64,000 nucleotides of DNA from Burkholderiales bacterium (GCA_022843925.1 JALHMS010000021.1:1-64000), one strand, 5' to 3'. Counted from the first letter of the stretch, positions 19,856 through 29,353 are shown. A program made the numbers and translations. The notes: generated by a model from the letters alone, not told the origin.

Positions 19856-20824
19856 TTACTTGCTCAGGCCCTGCAACCCCTTTTCGAGGGAATCCTGCTC
19901 GCCCGCGGCGCCACCGGCAGCGGGGGCTGCGGGCATTTCGCCTGCGGCCGGCGCCAGGGAATCGGAAGCGGGCGCGGGGTCCTTCGCGAAATCGCCGACG
20001 TATTCGATCTTGGCGCTGCCGCGCAGGCCCTTCAGTTCGGTACGGGCCAGTTCCATCCGCGCCTTGTTCTGGAGGAACTGCTCGATGAACGGCGTGCCCT
20101 GCTGCTCGTTCAGCGGCTGGCTCTGCGAGACCACGATCTGTACGACCGCGAGACCGCCGGGGCCGGGCACGGCGATGATCTCGCCGTCCTTCAGCTTCGA
20201 GATCCGCGCGGCGAACTCCATCGGAAGCTGCTCGGCGGCACGCACGGAGCTGTTGGCCGAAGCGCGGATGTTCTTTTCCTTCGCGTAGGCCACCACGTCC
20301 TGCAGCGTCTTCATGGGGGGCAGCGCCTGCTTCAGGGCCTCGAGCTCGGGGCCGGTCGCCTGCAGGGCCACTTCCTGGAGGCGGTAGACGCGGCGTTCGG
20401 AGAAGAGCTCGGGGTGCGCGTCGTAGAACTTCTTCACTTCGGTGGGATCGGGCTTCGCGGCGTTGCCCATCACGCGTTCGACGTAGGCGCGGGAGAGGAT
20501 CTCGCGGCGGGAGTTCTCGATCGCCGTCATCACCTGCGGGTCACGATCGAGCTTGGCCTCCATCGCCTTCTGGATGAAGAGCTGCTGGTCGATGAGGCGC
20601 TCCAGCACCTGCTTCGTCGCCGCCTTCACCTGTGCTTCGGTCGGGTTGTTCATCTTGGGAAGCGCACCGTTGATCTGGTGGACTGTCACTTCATCGCTGT
20701 TGACCTTGGCAGCCACCTGCGTGGCTTTCTTCTCCTCGCCACCGTCGCTGCCGCCGCCGCAGGCAGCGAGAGTGAGCATGGCGGCAGTGACGAGCGCAGA
20801 AGTCAGAAGGGAAATGCGGGGCAT
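19856..20824 (-). CDS. epsD: EpsD-family peptidyl-prolyl cis-trans isomerase, lipoprotein
   Basis: 322 residues. The N-terminus MPRISLLTSALVTAAMLTLAAC has a lipobox (LAAC). It continues with a SurA/PpiC-like helical chaperone domain (QVLERLIDQQLFIQKAMEA) and a parvulin-type rotamase region (VYRLQEVAL, QLPMEFAARISKLKDGEI, PGPGGLAVVQIV). The C-terminal 50 residues are Ala/Pro/Gly-rich and disordered. EpsD homologues are encoded in XrtB loci and probably help fold or insert exported components in the periplasm. It is the first gene of the leftward eps run. Confidence 0.92.
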   Translation of the reverse strand: MPRISLLTSALVTAAMLTLAACGGGSDGGEEKKATQVAAKVNSDEVTVHQINGALPKMNNPTEAQVKAATKQVLERLIDQQLFIQKAMEAKLDRDPQVMTAIENSRREILSRAYVERVMGNAAKPDPTEVKKFYDAHPELFSERRVYRLQEVALQATGPELEALKQALPPMKTLQDVVAYAKEKNIRASANSSVRAAEQLPMEFAARISKLKDGEIIAVPGPGGLAVVQIVVSQSQPLNEQQGTPFIEQFLQNKARMELARTELKGLRGSAKIEYVGDFAKDPAPASDSLAPAAGEMPAAPAAGGAAGEQDSLEKGLQGLSK

Positions 20825-20957
20825 GGGATCCTCGGATGGAGACGATTTGTCTTGTGGGAAATGCGTACTACGTTACCTGTCTCGGATTACGTCCCGGTGT
20901 CACGAACGCGACTTCTTCTGTTCGATACGGGTTCATCACACCCGCTGACCCGGACTT

Positions 20958-21944
20958 CTACCGCCTGCGCTTCACCAACTCGGAATGGACCGAACGGGCT
21001 ATCAGCAGGAGGCCGAGCGCAAGCAAGAACCATGTTCGTGGTTCCGGCACGGTGGGTTGGGTGCCGGTCTGGCCCGCCTGGGGGGCCATGATGCTGCGGA
21101 GCCAGTGGCCGTTCTCGTCGGAGAGCAGCACCCCGCCCCCGACCGATCCGTACATCCCGATCGGCCCCTTCTCGCTGACGCGCCCGGAAAACGTATTGAC
21201 GCCAGCGAGTTGCCACTGCCCATGGACGTTCACAAATGCCGGACTCCCGGAATCCCCCCCGGCAAGGGCCGCCTCGTTCGCGAGGCCGTTGTTGGGCTTG
21301 CCCGGCGTGGCGGGGCCGTCGAAATCGTAGAAATAGAGCGCCCTGGGGCCGACTCCCATGAGCGGCGGCAGGTTGCAGCTCTCGAAGCCGGGGGTGTGGG
21401 CGAAGCAATCGGCGACGTTGGCGCCCACCCGCTTGACCGCGGGGTGCGGATGCTCGGTCGGACCGGTGAGCCCGGTGCCGCCGCCGCCATAGCCCACGAA
21501 GGTCAGGATGGATCCCTGGGGGAGCAGCCCCTCAAAGATGCTGTAGATCGGCACGCCGGCAGGGGCCGGTTCGGACAGACGGATGAGGGCGAGGTCCCGA
21601 TTGCCGCTGCCCTGAAGCCCCGCACCGCCGGTGTAGCCCGGCTGCACGAAGACGGCCTCGGCAACGATCCGGTGGGTGAGGTCGCCCCCGAAATTGAGGT
21701 TGAAGGTGATGTCCTGCGGCGGATGGTTACCGACCACGTGCGCGGCGGTGAGCACGTAGTTCGGCGCGATGAGCGTGCCGGAGTAGGTGCCCGTCCCGAT
21801 GGTGATGCTGCCGACCCCGGCCCAGGAAGACTGGACGGTGTTGGCGTCGACGGCCCCATCGATGATGGCGTGCGCCCCCCCGGACCCGAGAAGGGCCACG
21901 AAGAGAAGTGGCGCGAGCGCGCGTCGCAGGTGGGTATTGAGCAT
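20958..21944 (-). CDS. Trypsin-like serine protease with PEP-CTERM sorting tail
   Basis: 328 residues from the ATG at 21944. A signal peptide (APLLFVALLGSGGAHA) is followed by a chymotrypsin-fold domain with the complete triad: His69 in LTAAHV, Asp117 in RDLALI and Ser232 in GGDSGSP. The C-terminus is a sorting tail: VPEP at 299-302 followed by RTWFLLALGLLLIA and a basic end (VKRRR). It is therefore expected to be exported and processed by the exosortase encoded 7 kb away. The tail has Arg-Thr in place of the commoner Gly/Ser-Thr after VPEP. The natural target of the protease is unknown. Confidence 0.9.
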   Translation of the reverse strand: MLNTHLRRALAPLLFVALLGSGGAHAIIDGAVDANTVQSSWAGVGSITIGTGTYSGTLIAPNYVLTAAHVVGNHPPQDITFNLNFGGDLTHRIVAEAVFVQPGYTGGAGLQGSGNRDLALIRLSEPAPAGVPIYSIFEGLLPQGSILTFVGYGGGGTGLTGPTEHPHPAVKRVGANVADCFAHTPGFESCNLPPLMGVGPRALYFYDFDGPATPGKPNNGLANEAALAGGDSGSPAFVNVHGQWQLAGVNTFSGRVSEKGPIGMYGSVGGGVLLSDENGHWLRSIMAPQAGQTGTQPTVPEPRTWFLLALGLLLIARSVHSELVKRRR

Positions 21945-21979
21945 GCCTCGTAGGATCATGATTTCGGGCGAAGGTCAGT

Positions 21980-21996
21980 TTGACGCATTGCGTCAA
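21980..21996. promoter_or_regulatory. Perfect 7-3-7 inverted repeat upstream of the PEP-CTERM protease
   Basis: TTGACGC-ATT-GCGTCAA, a perfect palindrome around a 3-base spacer, ends 35 bases upstream of the protease ATG. On the minus strand its outer arm reads TTGACG, like a -35 element, but no good -10 follows at the right spacing. The position suits an operator for a dimeric repressor or activator. No regulator is assigned. Confidence 0.4.
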
Positions 21997-22067
21997 GCGA
22001 GGATAGTGCCGATGGGCGTCGGCGGGGTGTGAACAATTCCCTTGCGCGGACACAGCATGGGCATGGG

Positions 22068-22256
22068 CGACGAACAAGAAGACGCGGGCGGTAGCGGGTG
22101 TATTCCCGGGTGGAGGCGACGGCGGTTGTCGGGGTGGACCCGCTGTATATCTTGCTCTGGCGCGCCACCGGCCGCGAAATGGGTACTGGTTCTGTAGGAG
22201 CGGGCCATGCCCGCCTTTCGGGCCTGACGGCCCACGGCGGCTTGGCCGCAGGGCGG
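22068..22256. repeat. Diverged pieces of a dispersed palindromic repeat (third family)
   Basis: Two stretches here, 22068-22115 and 22231-22253, resemble parts of the element seen at 30481-30550 and 57882-57955. The shared parts, read on the minus strand, are CCACCCGGGAATACACC-like, CTTGTTCGT and CCCTGCGGCCAAGCCGCCG. The match is fragmentary here, with REP sequence between the two stretches, so this call is weaker than for the other two copies. Confidence 0.35.
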
Positions 22257-23086
22257 GGAAATGGTCACAGGTTTTGTAGGAGCGGCCCATGGCCGCGAAA
22301 GCGACGGTTCCGGTCGATGCGCTTCCTTGCATCCACCGCTCTCGGGGGCATGGCCCCCTCCTACAAAGGCGGTGGACGCACCACCAGCCTTGGCAATGGG
22401 TACTGGTTCTGTAGGAGCGGGCCATGCCCGCGAAAGCGTTCGTTCCGGTTGAAGCGTTTCCTTGCATCCACCGCTTTCGGGGCCATGGGCCCCTCCTACA
22501 AAGGCGGTGGACGCACCACCAGTCTTGGCAATGGGTACTGGTTCTGTAGGAGCGGGCCATGCCCGCGAAAGCGATGGTTCCGGTCGATGCGCTTCCTTGC
22601 ATTCACCGCTTTCGGGGCCATGGGCCCCTCCTACAAAGGCGGTGGACGCACCACCAGCCTTGGCAATGGGTACTGGTTCTGTAGGAGCGGGCCATGCCCG
22701 CGAAAGCGAGGGTTCCGGTCGATGCGCTTCCTTGCATCCACCGCTCTCGGGGGCATGGCCCCCTCCTACAAAGGCGGTGGACGCACCACCAGTCTTGGCA
22801 ATGGGTACTGGTTCTGTAGGAGCGGGCCATGCCCGCGAAAGCGAGGGTTCCGGTCGATGCGCTTCCTTACATTCACCGCTTTCGGGGGCATGGCCCCCTC
22901 CTACAAAGGTGGTGGACGCACCACCAGACCGGGAATGGTCACAGTTTCTTGTAGGAGCGGGCCATGCCCGCGAAAGCGATGGTTCCGGTCGATGCGCTTC
23001 CTTACATTCACCGCTTTCGGGGGCATGGCCCCCTCCTACAAGGACATCGCCCCCTCCTACAAGGGTATCGCCCCCTCCTACATTGG
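22193..23086. repeat. Tandem array of inverted REP pairs, exact 135-bp period
   Basis: REP starts (TGTAGGAG) occur at 22275, 22410, 22545, 22680, 22815 and 22950, each exactly 135 bases apart, with one more partial copy at 22193. Each unit holds one REP and, about 70 bases on, the same REP inverted, so each unit can fold into two small hairpins or one long one. Left REPs have stem GCGGGC-CAT-GCCCGC or GCGGC-CCATG-GCCGC; right ones, read inverted, have GGGGGC-CAT-GCCCCC or GGGGC-CCATG-GCCCC, so changes are paired. The array fills the gap between the protease promoter and the 3' end of the glycosyltransferase gene. It ends in three 20-base half-elements (CCCCCTCCTACA) at 23030-23086. Confidence 0.93.
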
Positions 23087-23100
23087 TCGTCGACGAGCCG

Positions 23101-24189
23101 CTACCGGAACTCCCCCGCCAACATCTCCACGATCCGCACCGCGGCTTCCGCCACGCCGGTCGGCGCTGGCGCCTCGGGGGCCGGTGACGCGCACAGATGC
23201 TCCAGCACCGGGACGAACCCGCCTCCCAGAAGATCCGCCTCCGCCACCGGCGCGCACCGGCCGTGGCTCGCGAGCCATCCGGCGAGGTGGGGCTCCTCCG
23301 GCCAGCCGGCCCGGGGGACGTACAGCACGGGACGGCCATTGACGCCCGCCTCTGCCACCGTTCCGTAGCCCAGCTTCGCCACTACGGCGTCGACCGACGC
23401 GAAGACGTCGATGTAGGGAAGCCCCAGGCGCTCGATCGGCACCACCCCGGGGTGATGACCCGCGACCGGCATTCCGCTCACCACGACCCACTCCCCGAGA
23501 TCCGGCCAGCCCGACACGTCGAGGGGGAACGGCACGCCGCCCAGCGACAGCAACGCGAGCCGGGTCGTCGCGGGTCGCCCGAGGCCCTCGAGGAGGGTCG
23601 ACCGATGAGACACCCCGACCCGGCCCACGGGGCCGATGTCGACGAGGTTGGCGAGACCCGGCATCGGGATGCCAGGCGCTGGCCGCAGAAATACGCGGGC
23701 ACTCGCGTAGGCCGCGCGCATCTCCGCCTCGATACCGCCTGCCGCGGACGTGTCGCCGCAGTAGTGCCGGAAGATCTCCCCCCAGTGGAGGCAGCAGAAC
23801 GCGACGGCGGGAATGCCCGCGTGAGCCGCCGCAGCGATCGACAGATAGGGAATGTTTCCCAGAAGGACGGTGGGTCGCAGGGCAGCCAGCGCCTCGGCGG
23901 CTGCTGCGACGCGCGCGGGCCAATCGCCGTGGAGCGTCGTGTAGTGCGCGAGAGAGGCGGGGACGTCGATGTGCAACGCGTCGCGCATGGCCATCCCGAT
24001 ATCGAACGCCTGGGGGATGTGTTCGAACGGCACCCGGACCATCTCGCGCAGCTTCGCCTCGGGAATCGCACAGCGGATGGTGAGCTTCAAGCCAGGCACC
24101 CGATGCGCGACGGCCTCGACCACGGGGGCCGTCATGGCCAGATGCCCGAAGCCGTGGGCGGAGATGTCGGCGACGAGATGGGGAGGCAC
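23101..24189 (-). CDS. GT-B-type glycosyltransferase-like protein
   Basis: 362 residues. It begins LVADISAHGFGHLAMTAPVVEAV, the glycine/histidine loop of MurG/UDP-GlcNAc-2-epimerase-like GT-B folds also seen in the N-terminus of L-arabinokinase-type proteins. The second half has VDAVVAKLGYGTVAEAGVNGRPVLYVPRAGWPEE, the typical donor-binding GT-B region. No membrane segment or signal peptide is seen. It is flanked on both sides by REP elements and has no neighbours on the same operon, so its acceptor is unknown. It might be a glycosyltransferase acting on a small molecule or a nucleotide-sugar epimerase relative. Confidence 0.75.
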   Translation of the reverse strand: MPPHLVADISAHGFGHLAMTAPVVEAVAHRVPGLKLTIRCAIPEAKLREMVRVPFEHIPQAFDIGMAMRDALHIDVPASLAHYTTLHGDWPARVAAAAEALAALRPTVLLGNIPYLSIAAAAHAGIPAVAFCCLHWGEIFRHYCGDTSAAGGIEAEMRAAYASARVFLRPAPGIPMPGLANLVDIGPVGRVGVSHRSTLLEGLGRPATTRLALLSLGGVPFPLDVSGWPDLGEWVVVSGMPVAGHHPGVVPIERLGLPYIDVFASVDAVVAKLGYGTVAEAGVNGRPVLYVPRAGWPEEPHLAGWLASHGRCAPVAEADLLGGGFVPVLEHLCASPAPEAPAPTGVAEAAVRIVEMLAGEFR

Positions 24190-24201
24190 GGCAGGGAATC
24201 A

Positions 24202-24520
24202 GTAGGAGGGGGCCATGCCCCCGAAAGCGGTCGATGCTACGGGAACGCCTCAACCGGAACCATCGCTTTCGCGGCCAGGGGCCGCTCCTACGACGGCGTC
24301 ACTGGTGGTGCCTTTGTAGGAGGGGGCCATGCCCCCGAAAGCGGTTGATGCTGCGCGAACGCCTCAACCGGAACCATCGCTTTCGCGGCCATGGGCCGCT
24401 CCTACAACGGCGTCACTGTTGGTGAATTTGTAGTAGGGGGCCATGCCCCCGAAAGCGGTTGATGCAAGGAAACGCCTCAACCGGAACCATCGCTTTCGCG
24501 GGCATGGCCCGCTCCTACAA
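24202..24520. repeat. Three REP pairs with about 115-bp period
   Basis: Three copies of the TGTAGGAG-type REP pair, starting near 24202, 24316 and 24430. Here the left element has the GGGGGC/GCCCCC stem and the right element the GCGGGC or GCGGCC stem, the opposite order to the 135-bp array. Spacers (CGGTTGATGC...CCTCAACCGGAACCATCG) resemble those of the other array but are shorter. They separate the glycosyltransferase gene from the small gene next to nrdJ. Confidence 0.9.
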
Positions 24521-24538
24521 AAGCGTGGCCCGCCCCAC

Positions 24539-24712
24539 TTACACCACGTCGTCGCCCGACGACAGATCCTGCTGCGCGGCCACGGCGTCGAACAGGTGAT
24601 CGTCCGCCGTTGCCAGTGCGAGATCGGCTGGGAGGTTGTACTCGGCCCACTCGTGGGTGGACGGCTCGCGGACGATGGTGACGGGGGCGGATGAGCGGCT
24701 GAAGAACTTCAT
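24539..24712 (-). CDS. Small hypothetical protein divergent from nrdJ
   Basis: A 57-residue frame beginning MKFFSRSSAPVTIVREPSTH and ending in an acidic tail SSGDDVV. The translation is well mixed in composition, unlike the arginine-rich shadow frames around it, which is why I keep it. There is no signal peptide, membrane segment or known domain, and no clear ribosome-binding site. It starts 278 bases from nrdJ and reads the other way, so both promoters lie in that gap. No function is assigned. Confidence 0.5.
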   Translation of the reverse strand: MKFFSRSSAPVTIVREPSTHEWAEYNLPADLALATADDHLFDAVAAQQDLSSGDDVV

Positions 24713-24990
24713 GATCACGACCGTACGCTAGAGGTGGGTGGGCTGGCTGATGTGTCCACTATCGGTGCCCACCATGAAAACTGTATGAACGCCAGACCCG
24801 CCTGCGCGAGATTTTTTGTGTGTCGTTTCGGGGGCCTGCGGAACCGGTCCTGCGCGGGGGTATGCTCGGCCCATTCCGACGCCATGCCCGGGAGAATCCG
24901 CGTCTCTCCCATCACGTTCCCTGTCCTCCGGGACAGCCCTCCGGAACGCTGAAGAGCAGCGCGCGTCACCACACCGCTGGAGACCTCCGC

Positions 24991-27900
24991 ATGACCACAC
25001 GCGACACCACTCGCCAGGCACCTTCCATCGACACGCTCGCCCCGCAGGAGATCTCGGGAGAGGTCCTGCTCGAGAAGTACGCCAAGGGCCACGAAGCCAC
25101 GCAGTCCGATGTGCGCCGCCGCGTCGCGCGCGCGCTGGCGATGAACGAAGCCGACGACACCCGCGCGAAGTGGGAAGGCCGCTTCCTCGAAGCGCAGGAG
25201 CACGGATTCATCCCCGCCGGCCGGATCAGCTCCGCCGCAGGCACCGCGCTCTCCGCCACGCTCATCAACTGTTTCGTGCAGCCCGTCGGCGACTCCGTCA
25301 CCGAGACCGTCGATGGCCGGCCCGGCATCTACACCGCGCTGGCGCAGGCGGCCGAAACGATGCGTCGCGGCGGCGGCGTGGGCTACGACTTCTCGTCGAT
25401 CCGACCGCAGGGCGCGCTGGTGCGGGGCACGATGTCGCGGGCGAGTGGCCCCGTCTCGTACATGCGCGTGTTCGACCGCTCGTGCGAGACCGTGGAGTCC
25501 GCGGGCTCGCGGCGCGGTGCACAGATGGGCGTGCTCCGCTGCGACCACCCCGACATCGAAGTCTTCATCCACGCGAAGGACCGCGGCGACCTCACCAACT
25601 TCAACGTGTCGGTGGGCGTGACCGACGAGTTCATGCGCGCGGTCGAGACCAACGGCGACGCGATGCTCGTGCACAAGTCCGAGCCCGCCCCAGACGTGAA
25701 GGCCGCGGGCGCGTATCGCCGCGAGGACGGCATGTGGGTGTACCGCAAGCTGCCTGCGCGCGAACTGTGGGACCAGATCATGCGGTCCACCTACGACCAC
25801 GCGGAGCCGGGCGTGCTGTTCCTCGACCGGATGAACCGCGACAACAATCTCTACTACTGCGAGACGATCGAGAGCACGAACCCGTGCGTGACGGGCGACA
25901 CGCGCATCGCGACGCAGTACGGCCTCGTACCGATCGCCGAACTCGAGGCCACGCGCGCGCCGCTGGAAGTCACCGTCGACAAGCGTTGCCTGGGCGCTGC
26001 TGGCACCGGGCGCGGATCGCAGCGTCGCGACGATCGCGGCACCACCGTACGTCCGGCGGTCCCGGCATTCATGACCGCGGCCAGCGCAGACGTGTTCCGC
26101 GTCACGAGCGATGACGGCTTCGAGATCGAGGCCACCGCATGGCACGAGTTCTACACACCGCGCGGCAAGCTGAAGCTGTCCGACCTCGCGGTGGGTGATG
26201 AACTCTGGGTGCAGAGCGGCAAGGGGCAGTTCGGCCGGGCGGGCGATGAATCCCTCGGCGCCTTGATCGGCCTCATCACCGGCGACGGTCACTTCACCAA
26301 CCGCGGCAAGGGGCAGCAGGCGGCGGTGGTGAACCTCTGGAACGGCGACCGGGTCATCGCGGACGTCGTCGCGGCCCACATCAACACCCTCATCGCGGGT
26401 CAGTCGGCAGGGCCTCGCGATTATCAGGTGGGCGTCATGGCGATCCCCCAACGCAATCTCGTGATGCTGCGGTCGGTGCTGCTGGCACGCGCGCTCGAGA
26501 AACTCGGGTTCAATGCGGAATCCAAGCTGCGCGTGCCCGAAGTGATCTGGCGCGGCACGGAAGCCTGCGTGCGCGGCTATCTCCGCGCCCTCTTCCAGAC
26601 CGACGGCACGGTGAACGTGTCCGACAGCAGCCAGTCGTGCTCGGTCCGGCTGACCTCCGTCGAGCGTCCGCTGCTGCGCGATGTGCAGATCCTGCTCGCG
26701 AACTTCGGTGTGCTGAGCCGCATCCACCTGCCCCGCCGCGCCGGCACGCGGATGATGCCCGACGGGCACGGTGGCCACGCGCAGTACGACTGCCGCGATC
26801 TGCACGAACTCATCATCGATGGCGAATCGCGCGAAGTCTTCATGCGCGAGATCGGGTTCCTGCTCGACGACAAGAACGCGAAGTACGCCGCCTGGGCCGC
26901 CGACAAGGTGCTCCGCAAGTCGCAGCGGTTCACGACCCGGATCGCGTCGATCGAACCGTCCGGCCGCAAGCCGGTCTTCGACACCACCCAGCCCGACGGC
27001 AACGCCGTCATCTTCAACGGTCTGGCGACAGGGCAATGCGCCGAGCAGCCGCTTCCGCCCTACGGCTGCTGCGACCTCGGATCCATCAACCTCACGCGCA
27101 TGGTGCGCGACCCGTTCACCGATCACGCGCAGTTCGATTTCGACGCATTCGGCCGCGTCGTGGAAGTGTCGGTGCGCATGCTCGACAACGTGCTTGATGT
27201 CACGTGCTGGCCGCTGCCGGAGCAGCAGGCTGAAGCGATGGCGAAGCGCCGCGTCGGGCTCGGCTTCACGGGGCTCGGCGACGCGCTGATCATGCTGAAG
27301 CTCCGCTACGACACACCCGAGGCGCGGGCCATGGCGACGCGCATATCCGAAACCATGCGCGACCGCGCGTACCTCGCCAGCGTGGGCCTCGCGAAGGAGC
27401 GCGGCGCGTTCCCGCTCTTCAATGCCGACATGTATCTGTCGGGTGGCAACTTCGCTTCGCGCCTGCCGGCGGAGATCAAGCAGCAGATCCGCACGCACGG
27501 CATCCGCAACTCGCACCTGCTGTCGATCGCGCCCACGGGCACCATCAGCCTCGCGTTCGCGGACAACGCGTCGAACGGCATCGAACCGCCCTTCTCGTGG
27601 ACGTACACGCGCCGCAAGCGCATGGCCGACGGCACGTGGAAGGAATACGCGGTGGAGGACTACGCGTGGCGCCTCTTCCGCCATCTGGGCGGCGACACCA
27701 AGCGGCTGCCCGAGTACTTCACGACCGCACTCGCCATCTCGGCGCAGGCCCATGAAGAGATGGTCGCCGCCGTCGCGCCGTTCGTCGACACCAGCATCTC
27801 GAAGACGGTGAACGTGCCGGAGGACTACCCGTACGCCGAGTTCGAAGATCTTTATCTGAAGGCGTGGCGCTCGGGCCTGAAGGGGCTCGCCACCTACCGC

Positions 27901-29043
27901 CCGAACAGCGTGCTGGGTTCGGTGCTGTCGGTCGATTCCCCGGAGGCGAAGGCCGACGAGGAGAAGAAGGCGCCGCAGGACGTCCATCTCGACGAAGCCA
28001 ACCGCCGGCTGTCGATCCAGTCGCTGCCGATGCCGGTGCTGTCGTCGCTCGTGTGGCCGGGCCGGCCGGAGTTGCCGGGCGGGAATCCGTCGTGGACCTT
28101 CATGATCCGGCACCCGGCCGGCGAGTTCGGTCTGTTCGTAGGTCACGTGGAAGAGGAAGGCCGCGCCTTCCCGTTCGAGGTGTGGGTCAACGGCGCGGAA
28201 CAGCCGCGCGGCCTCGGCGCCGTCGCCAAGACGCTCTCGATGGACATGCGCGCGCGCGATCGCGCCTGGCTCAAGCTGAAGCTTGACGTGCTGTCGCGCA
28301 CGCCCGGCGACCAGTCGTTCGAGATGCCCTTCCCGCCCCGCGGCGAACGACGCCTCGTGCCCAGCGTGGTGGCCGGCCTCGGCCAGGTGATCCGCTGGCG
28401 CTGCGAAACCCTCGGCGCGCTCGACGAGAAGGCACCCGACCTGCTGTCCCCCGACGGCCGCCCGCACCCGGTGCTGGATGCCATGTTCGCCGTGGAGGAA
28501 CCCCGCACCGGCACCGACGGCACGCTCGCATGGACCGTCGACATCCAGAACCCGGCGTCGGGCGAGGATTTCGTGCTCGGCCTGAAGGAGATCACCCTCC
28601 CCGACGGCGTGACGCGCCCCTATGCGATGTACCTCGCAGGCTACTACCCGCGCGCCCTGGACGGCCTCGCGCGGCTGCTGTCGCTCGACATGCGCGTGAT
28701 CGATCCGGCGTGGATCGGCATGAAGCTGCGCAAGCTGGTGAACTGGTCCGACCCGCTGGGCGACTTCCTGGCCTTCGTACCGGGCGAGCGCCGGCAGCGC
28801 AACTACCCGTCGACCGTGGCGTACCTGGCGCAGCTGATCCTGCACCGGTACGCGATGCTGGGCGTGCTCGACGCGCAGGGCTATCCGCGGCGCGAGATGG
28901 GCATCCTCGAAACCCCGCGCGAGAGCGGCGGACAGCGCGTGCAGTCGGGCTCGCTGTGCCACGAGTGCGGCAACATGACGGTGATCCGCAAGGACGGCTG
29001 CGATTTCTGCACCGCGTGCGGCGCAGTGGGGACGTGCGGATAG
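24991..29043 (+). CDS. nrdJ: Adenosylcobalamin-dependent ribonucleoside-diphosphate reductase (class II), intein-containing
   Basis: 1350 residues as encoded and 966 after removal of the intein (299-682). It makes deoxyribonucleotides using B12 to generate the thiyl radical. Seen: Cys94 in LINCFVQP, one of the redox pair; [17 protein letters not shown]-type N-terminal region; after the intein [18 protein letters not shown], where the first Cys (residue 683) is the radical-site cysteine of the conserved NPCxEQPLP motif; then [20 protein letters not shown]. The C-terminus has two similar TSCPD-like repeats (about residues 1010-1160 and 1180-1310 of the precursor) and a zinc-ribbon-like end with CxxC...CxxC. 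I chose ATG 24991; the frame is open to 24820 but that part is not conserved-looking. No partner class I genes are present and I see no B12 riboswitch. Confidence 0.95.
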   Translation: MTTRDTTRQAPSIDTLAPQEISGEVLLEKYAKGHEATQSDVRRRVARALAMNEADDTRAKWEGRFLEAQEHGFIPAGRISSAAGTALSATLINCFVQPVGDSVTETVDGRPGIYTALAQAAETMRRGGGVGYDFSSIRPQGALVRGTMSRASGPVSYMRVFDRSCETVESAGSRRGAQMGVLRCDHPDIEVFIHAKDRGDLTNFNVSVGVTDEFMRAVETNGDAMLVHKSEPAPDVKAAGAYRREDGMWVYRKLPARELWDQIMRSTYDHAEPGVLFLDRMNRDNNLYYCETIESTNPCVTGDTRIATQYGLVPIAELEATRAPLEVTVDKRCLGAAGTGRGSQRRDDRGTTVRPAVPAFMTAASADVFRVTSDDGFEIEATAWHEFYTPRGKLKLSDLAVGDELWVQSGKGQFGRAGDESLGALIGLITGDGHFTNRGKGQQAAVVNLWNGDRVIADVVAAHINTLIAGQSAGPRDYQVGVMAIPQRNLVMLRSVLLARALEKLGFNAESKLRVPEVIWRGTEACVRGYLRALFQTDGTVNVSDSSQSCSVRLTSVERPLLRDVQILLANFGVLSRIHLPRRAGTRMMPDGHGGHAQYDCRDLHELIIDGESREVFMREIGFLLDDKNAKYAAWAADKVLRKSQRFTTRIASIEPSGRKPVFDTTQPDGNAVIFNGLATGQCAEQPLPPYGCCDLGSINLTRMVRDPFTDHAQFDFDAFGRVVEVSVRMLDNVLDVTCWPLPEQQAEAMAKRRVGLGFTGLGDALIMLKLRYDTPEARAMATRISETMRDRAYLASVGLAKERGAFPLFNADMYLSGGNFASRLPAEIKQQIRTHGIRNSHLLSIAPTGTISLAFADNASNGIEPPFSWTYTRRKRMADGTWKEYAVEDYAWRLFRHLGGDTKRLPEYFTTALAISAQAHEEMVAAVAPFVDTSISKTVNVPEDYPYAEFEDLYLKAWRSGLKGLATYRPNSVLGSVLSVDSPEAKADEEKKAPQDVHLDEANRRLSIQSLPMPVLSSLVWPGRPELPGGNPSWTFMIRHPAGEFGLFVGHVEEEGRAFPFEVWVNGAEQPRGLGAVAKTLSMDMRARDRAWLKLKLDVLSRTPGDQSFEMPFPPRGERRLVPSVVAGLGQVIRWRCETLGALDEKAPDLLSPDGRPHPVLDAMFAVEEPRTGTDGTLAWTVDIQNPASGEDFVLGLKEITLPDGVTRPYAMYLAGYYPRALDGLARLLSLDMRVIDPAWIGMKLRKLVNWSDPLGDFLAFVPGERRQRNYPSTVAYLAQLILHRYAMLGVLDAQGYPRREMGILETPRESGGQRVQSGSLCHECGNMTVIRKDGCDFCTACGAVGTCG
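25885..27036 (+). mobile_element. Intein with LAGLIDADG homing endonuclease domain inside NrdJ
   Basis: 384 residues, NrdJ positions 299-682, inserted between NP and the radical-site cysteine CAEQPLP. Splicing motifs: Cys299 first residue ([13 protein letters not shown]), block B T382-AW-H385, a DOD endonuclease with block [14 protein letters not shown] (Asp432) and block [15 protein letters not shown] (Asp538), block [21 protein letters not shown]. The C-terminal end is ...ATGQ followed by Cys: glutamine replaces the usual asparagine and glycine replaces the penultimate histidine. The +1 Cys is also the catalytic Cys of the reductase, so the enzyme is inactive until splicing occurs. Both endonuclease aspartates are present, so homing activity may be intact. 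Confidence 0.93.
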
Positions 29044-29088
29044 CGACAGGCGGCCCGTCGCCGGCGTCGGTAGGCGGGGGTGGCCCAT

Positions 29089-29353
29089 TTAGGAGGGGCC
29101 CATGGCCTTGTAGGAGGGGGCCATGCCCCCGAAAGCGGTCAATGCAAGGAGACGCCTCAACCGGATCCATCGCTTTCGCGGGCATGGCCCGCTCCTACAG
29201 AAAGCGTGACCATTTCTTCGGTCGGTGGCGCGTCACGCCCCCTGTAGGAGGGGCCCATGGCCTTGTAGGAGGGGGCCATGCCCCCGAAAGCGGTCAATGC
29301 TGTGAAGCGTTCAACCGGAACCACCGCTGTCGCGGGCATGGCCCGCTCCTACG
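29089..29353. repeat. Two REP pairs downstream of nrdJ
   Basis: Two units starting near 29089 and 29242, each with a short doublet of left elements (TAGGAGGGGCCCATGGCC then TGTAGGAGGGGGCCATGCCC), a spacer, and an inverted right element (GCGGGCATGGCCCGCTCCTAC). They begin 46 bases after the nrdJ stop. The doublet at the left end is specific to this location. Confidence 0.9.

Noticed and set aside
22193-23086. CRISPR array
   Set aside because: The repeated unit is 135 bp with near-identical sequence throughout; there are no variable spacers and no cas genes.
24713-24990. B12 riboswitch upstream of nrdJ
   Set aside because: I looked for the conserved B12-box type sequence and found none; absence cannot be proven without a covariance search.
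24715-29088. A 1457-codon minus-strand open frame opposite nrdJ, and similar long antisense frames opposite the sensor kinase (37591-42102) and the MalT-like gene (55025-58057)
   Set aside because: They mirror high-GC genes, are rich in Arg, His, Ala and Val, and show no domain, while the opposite strand encodes clear protein families.
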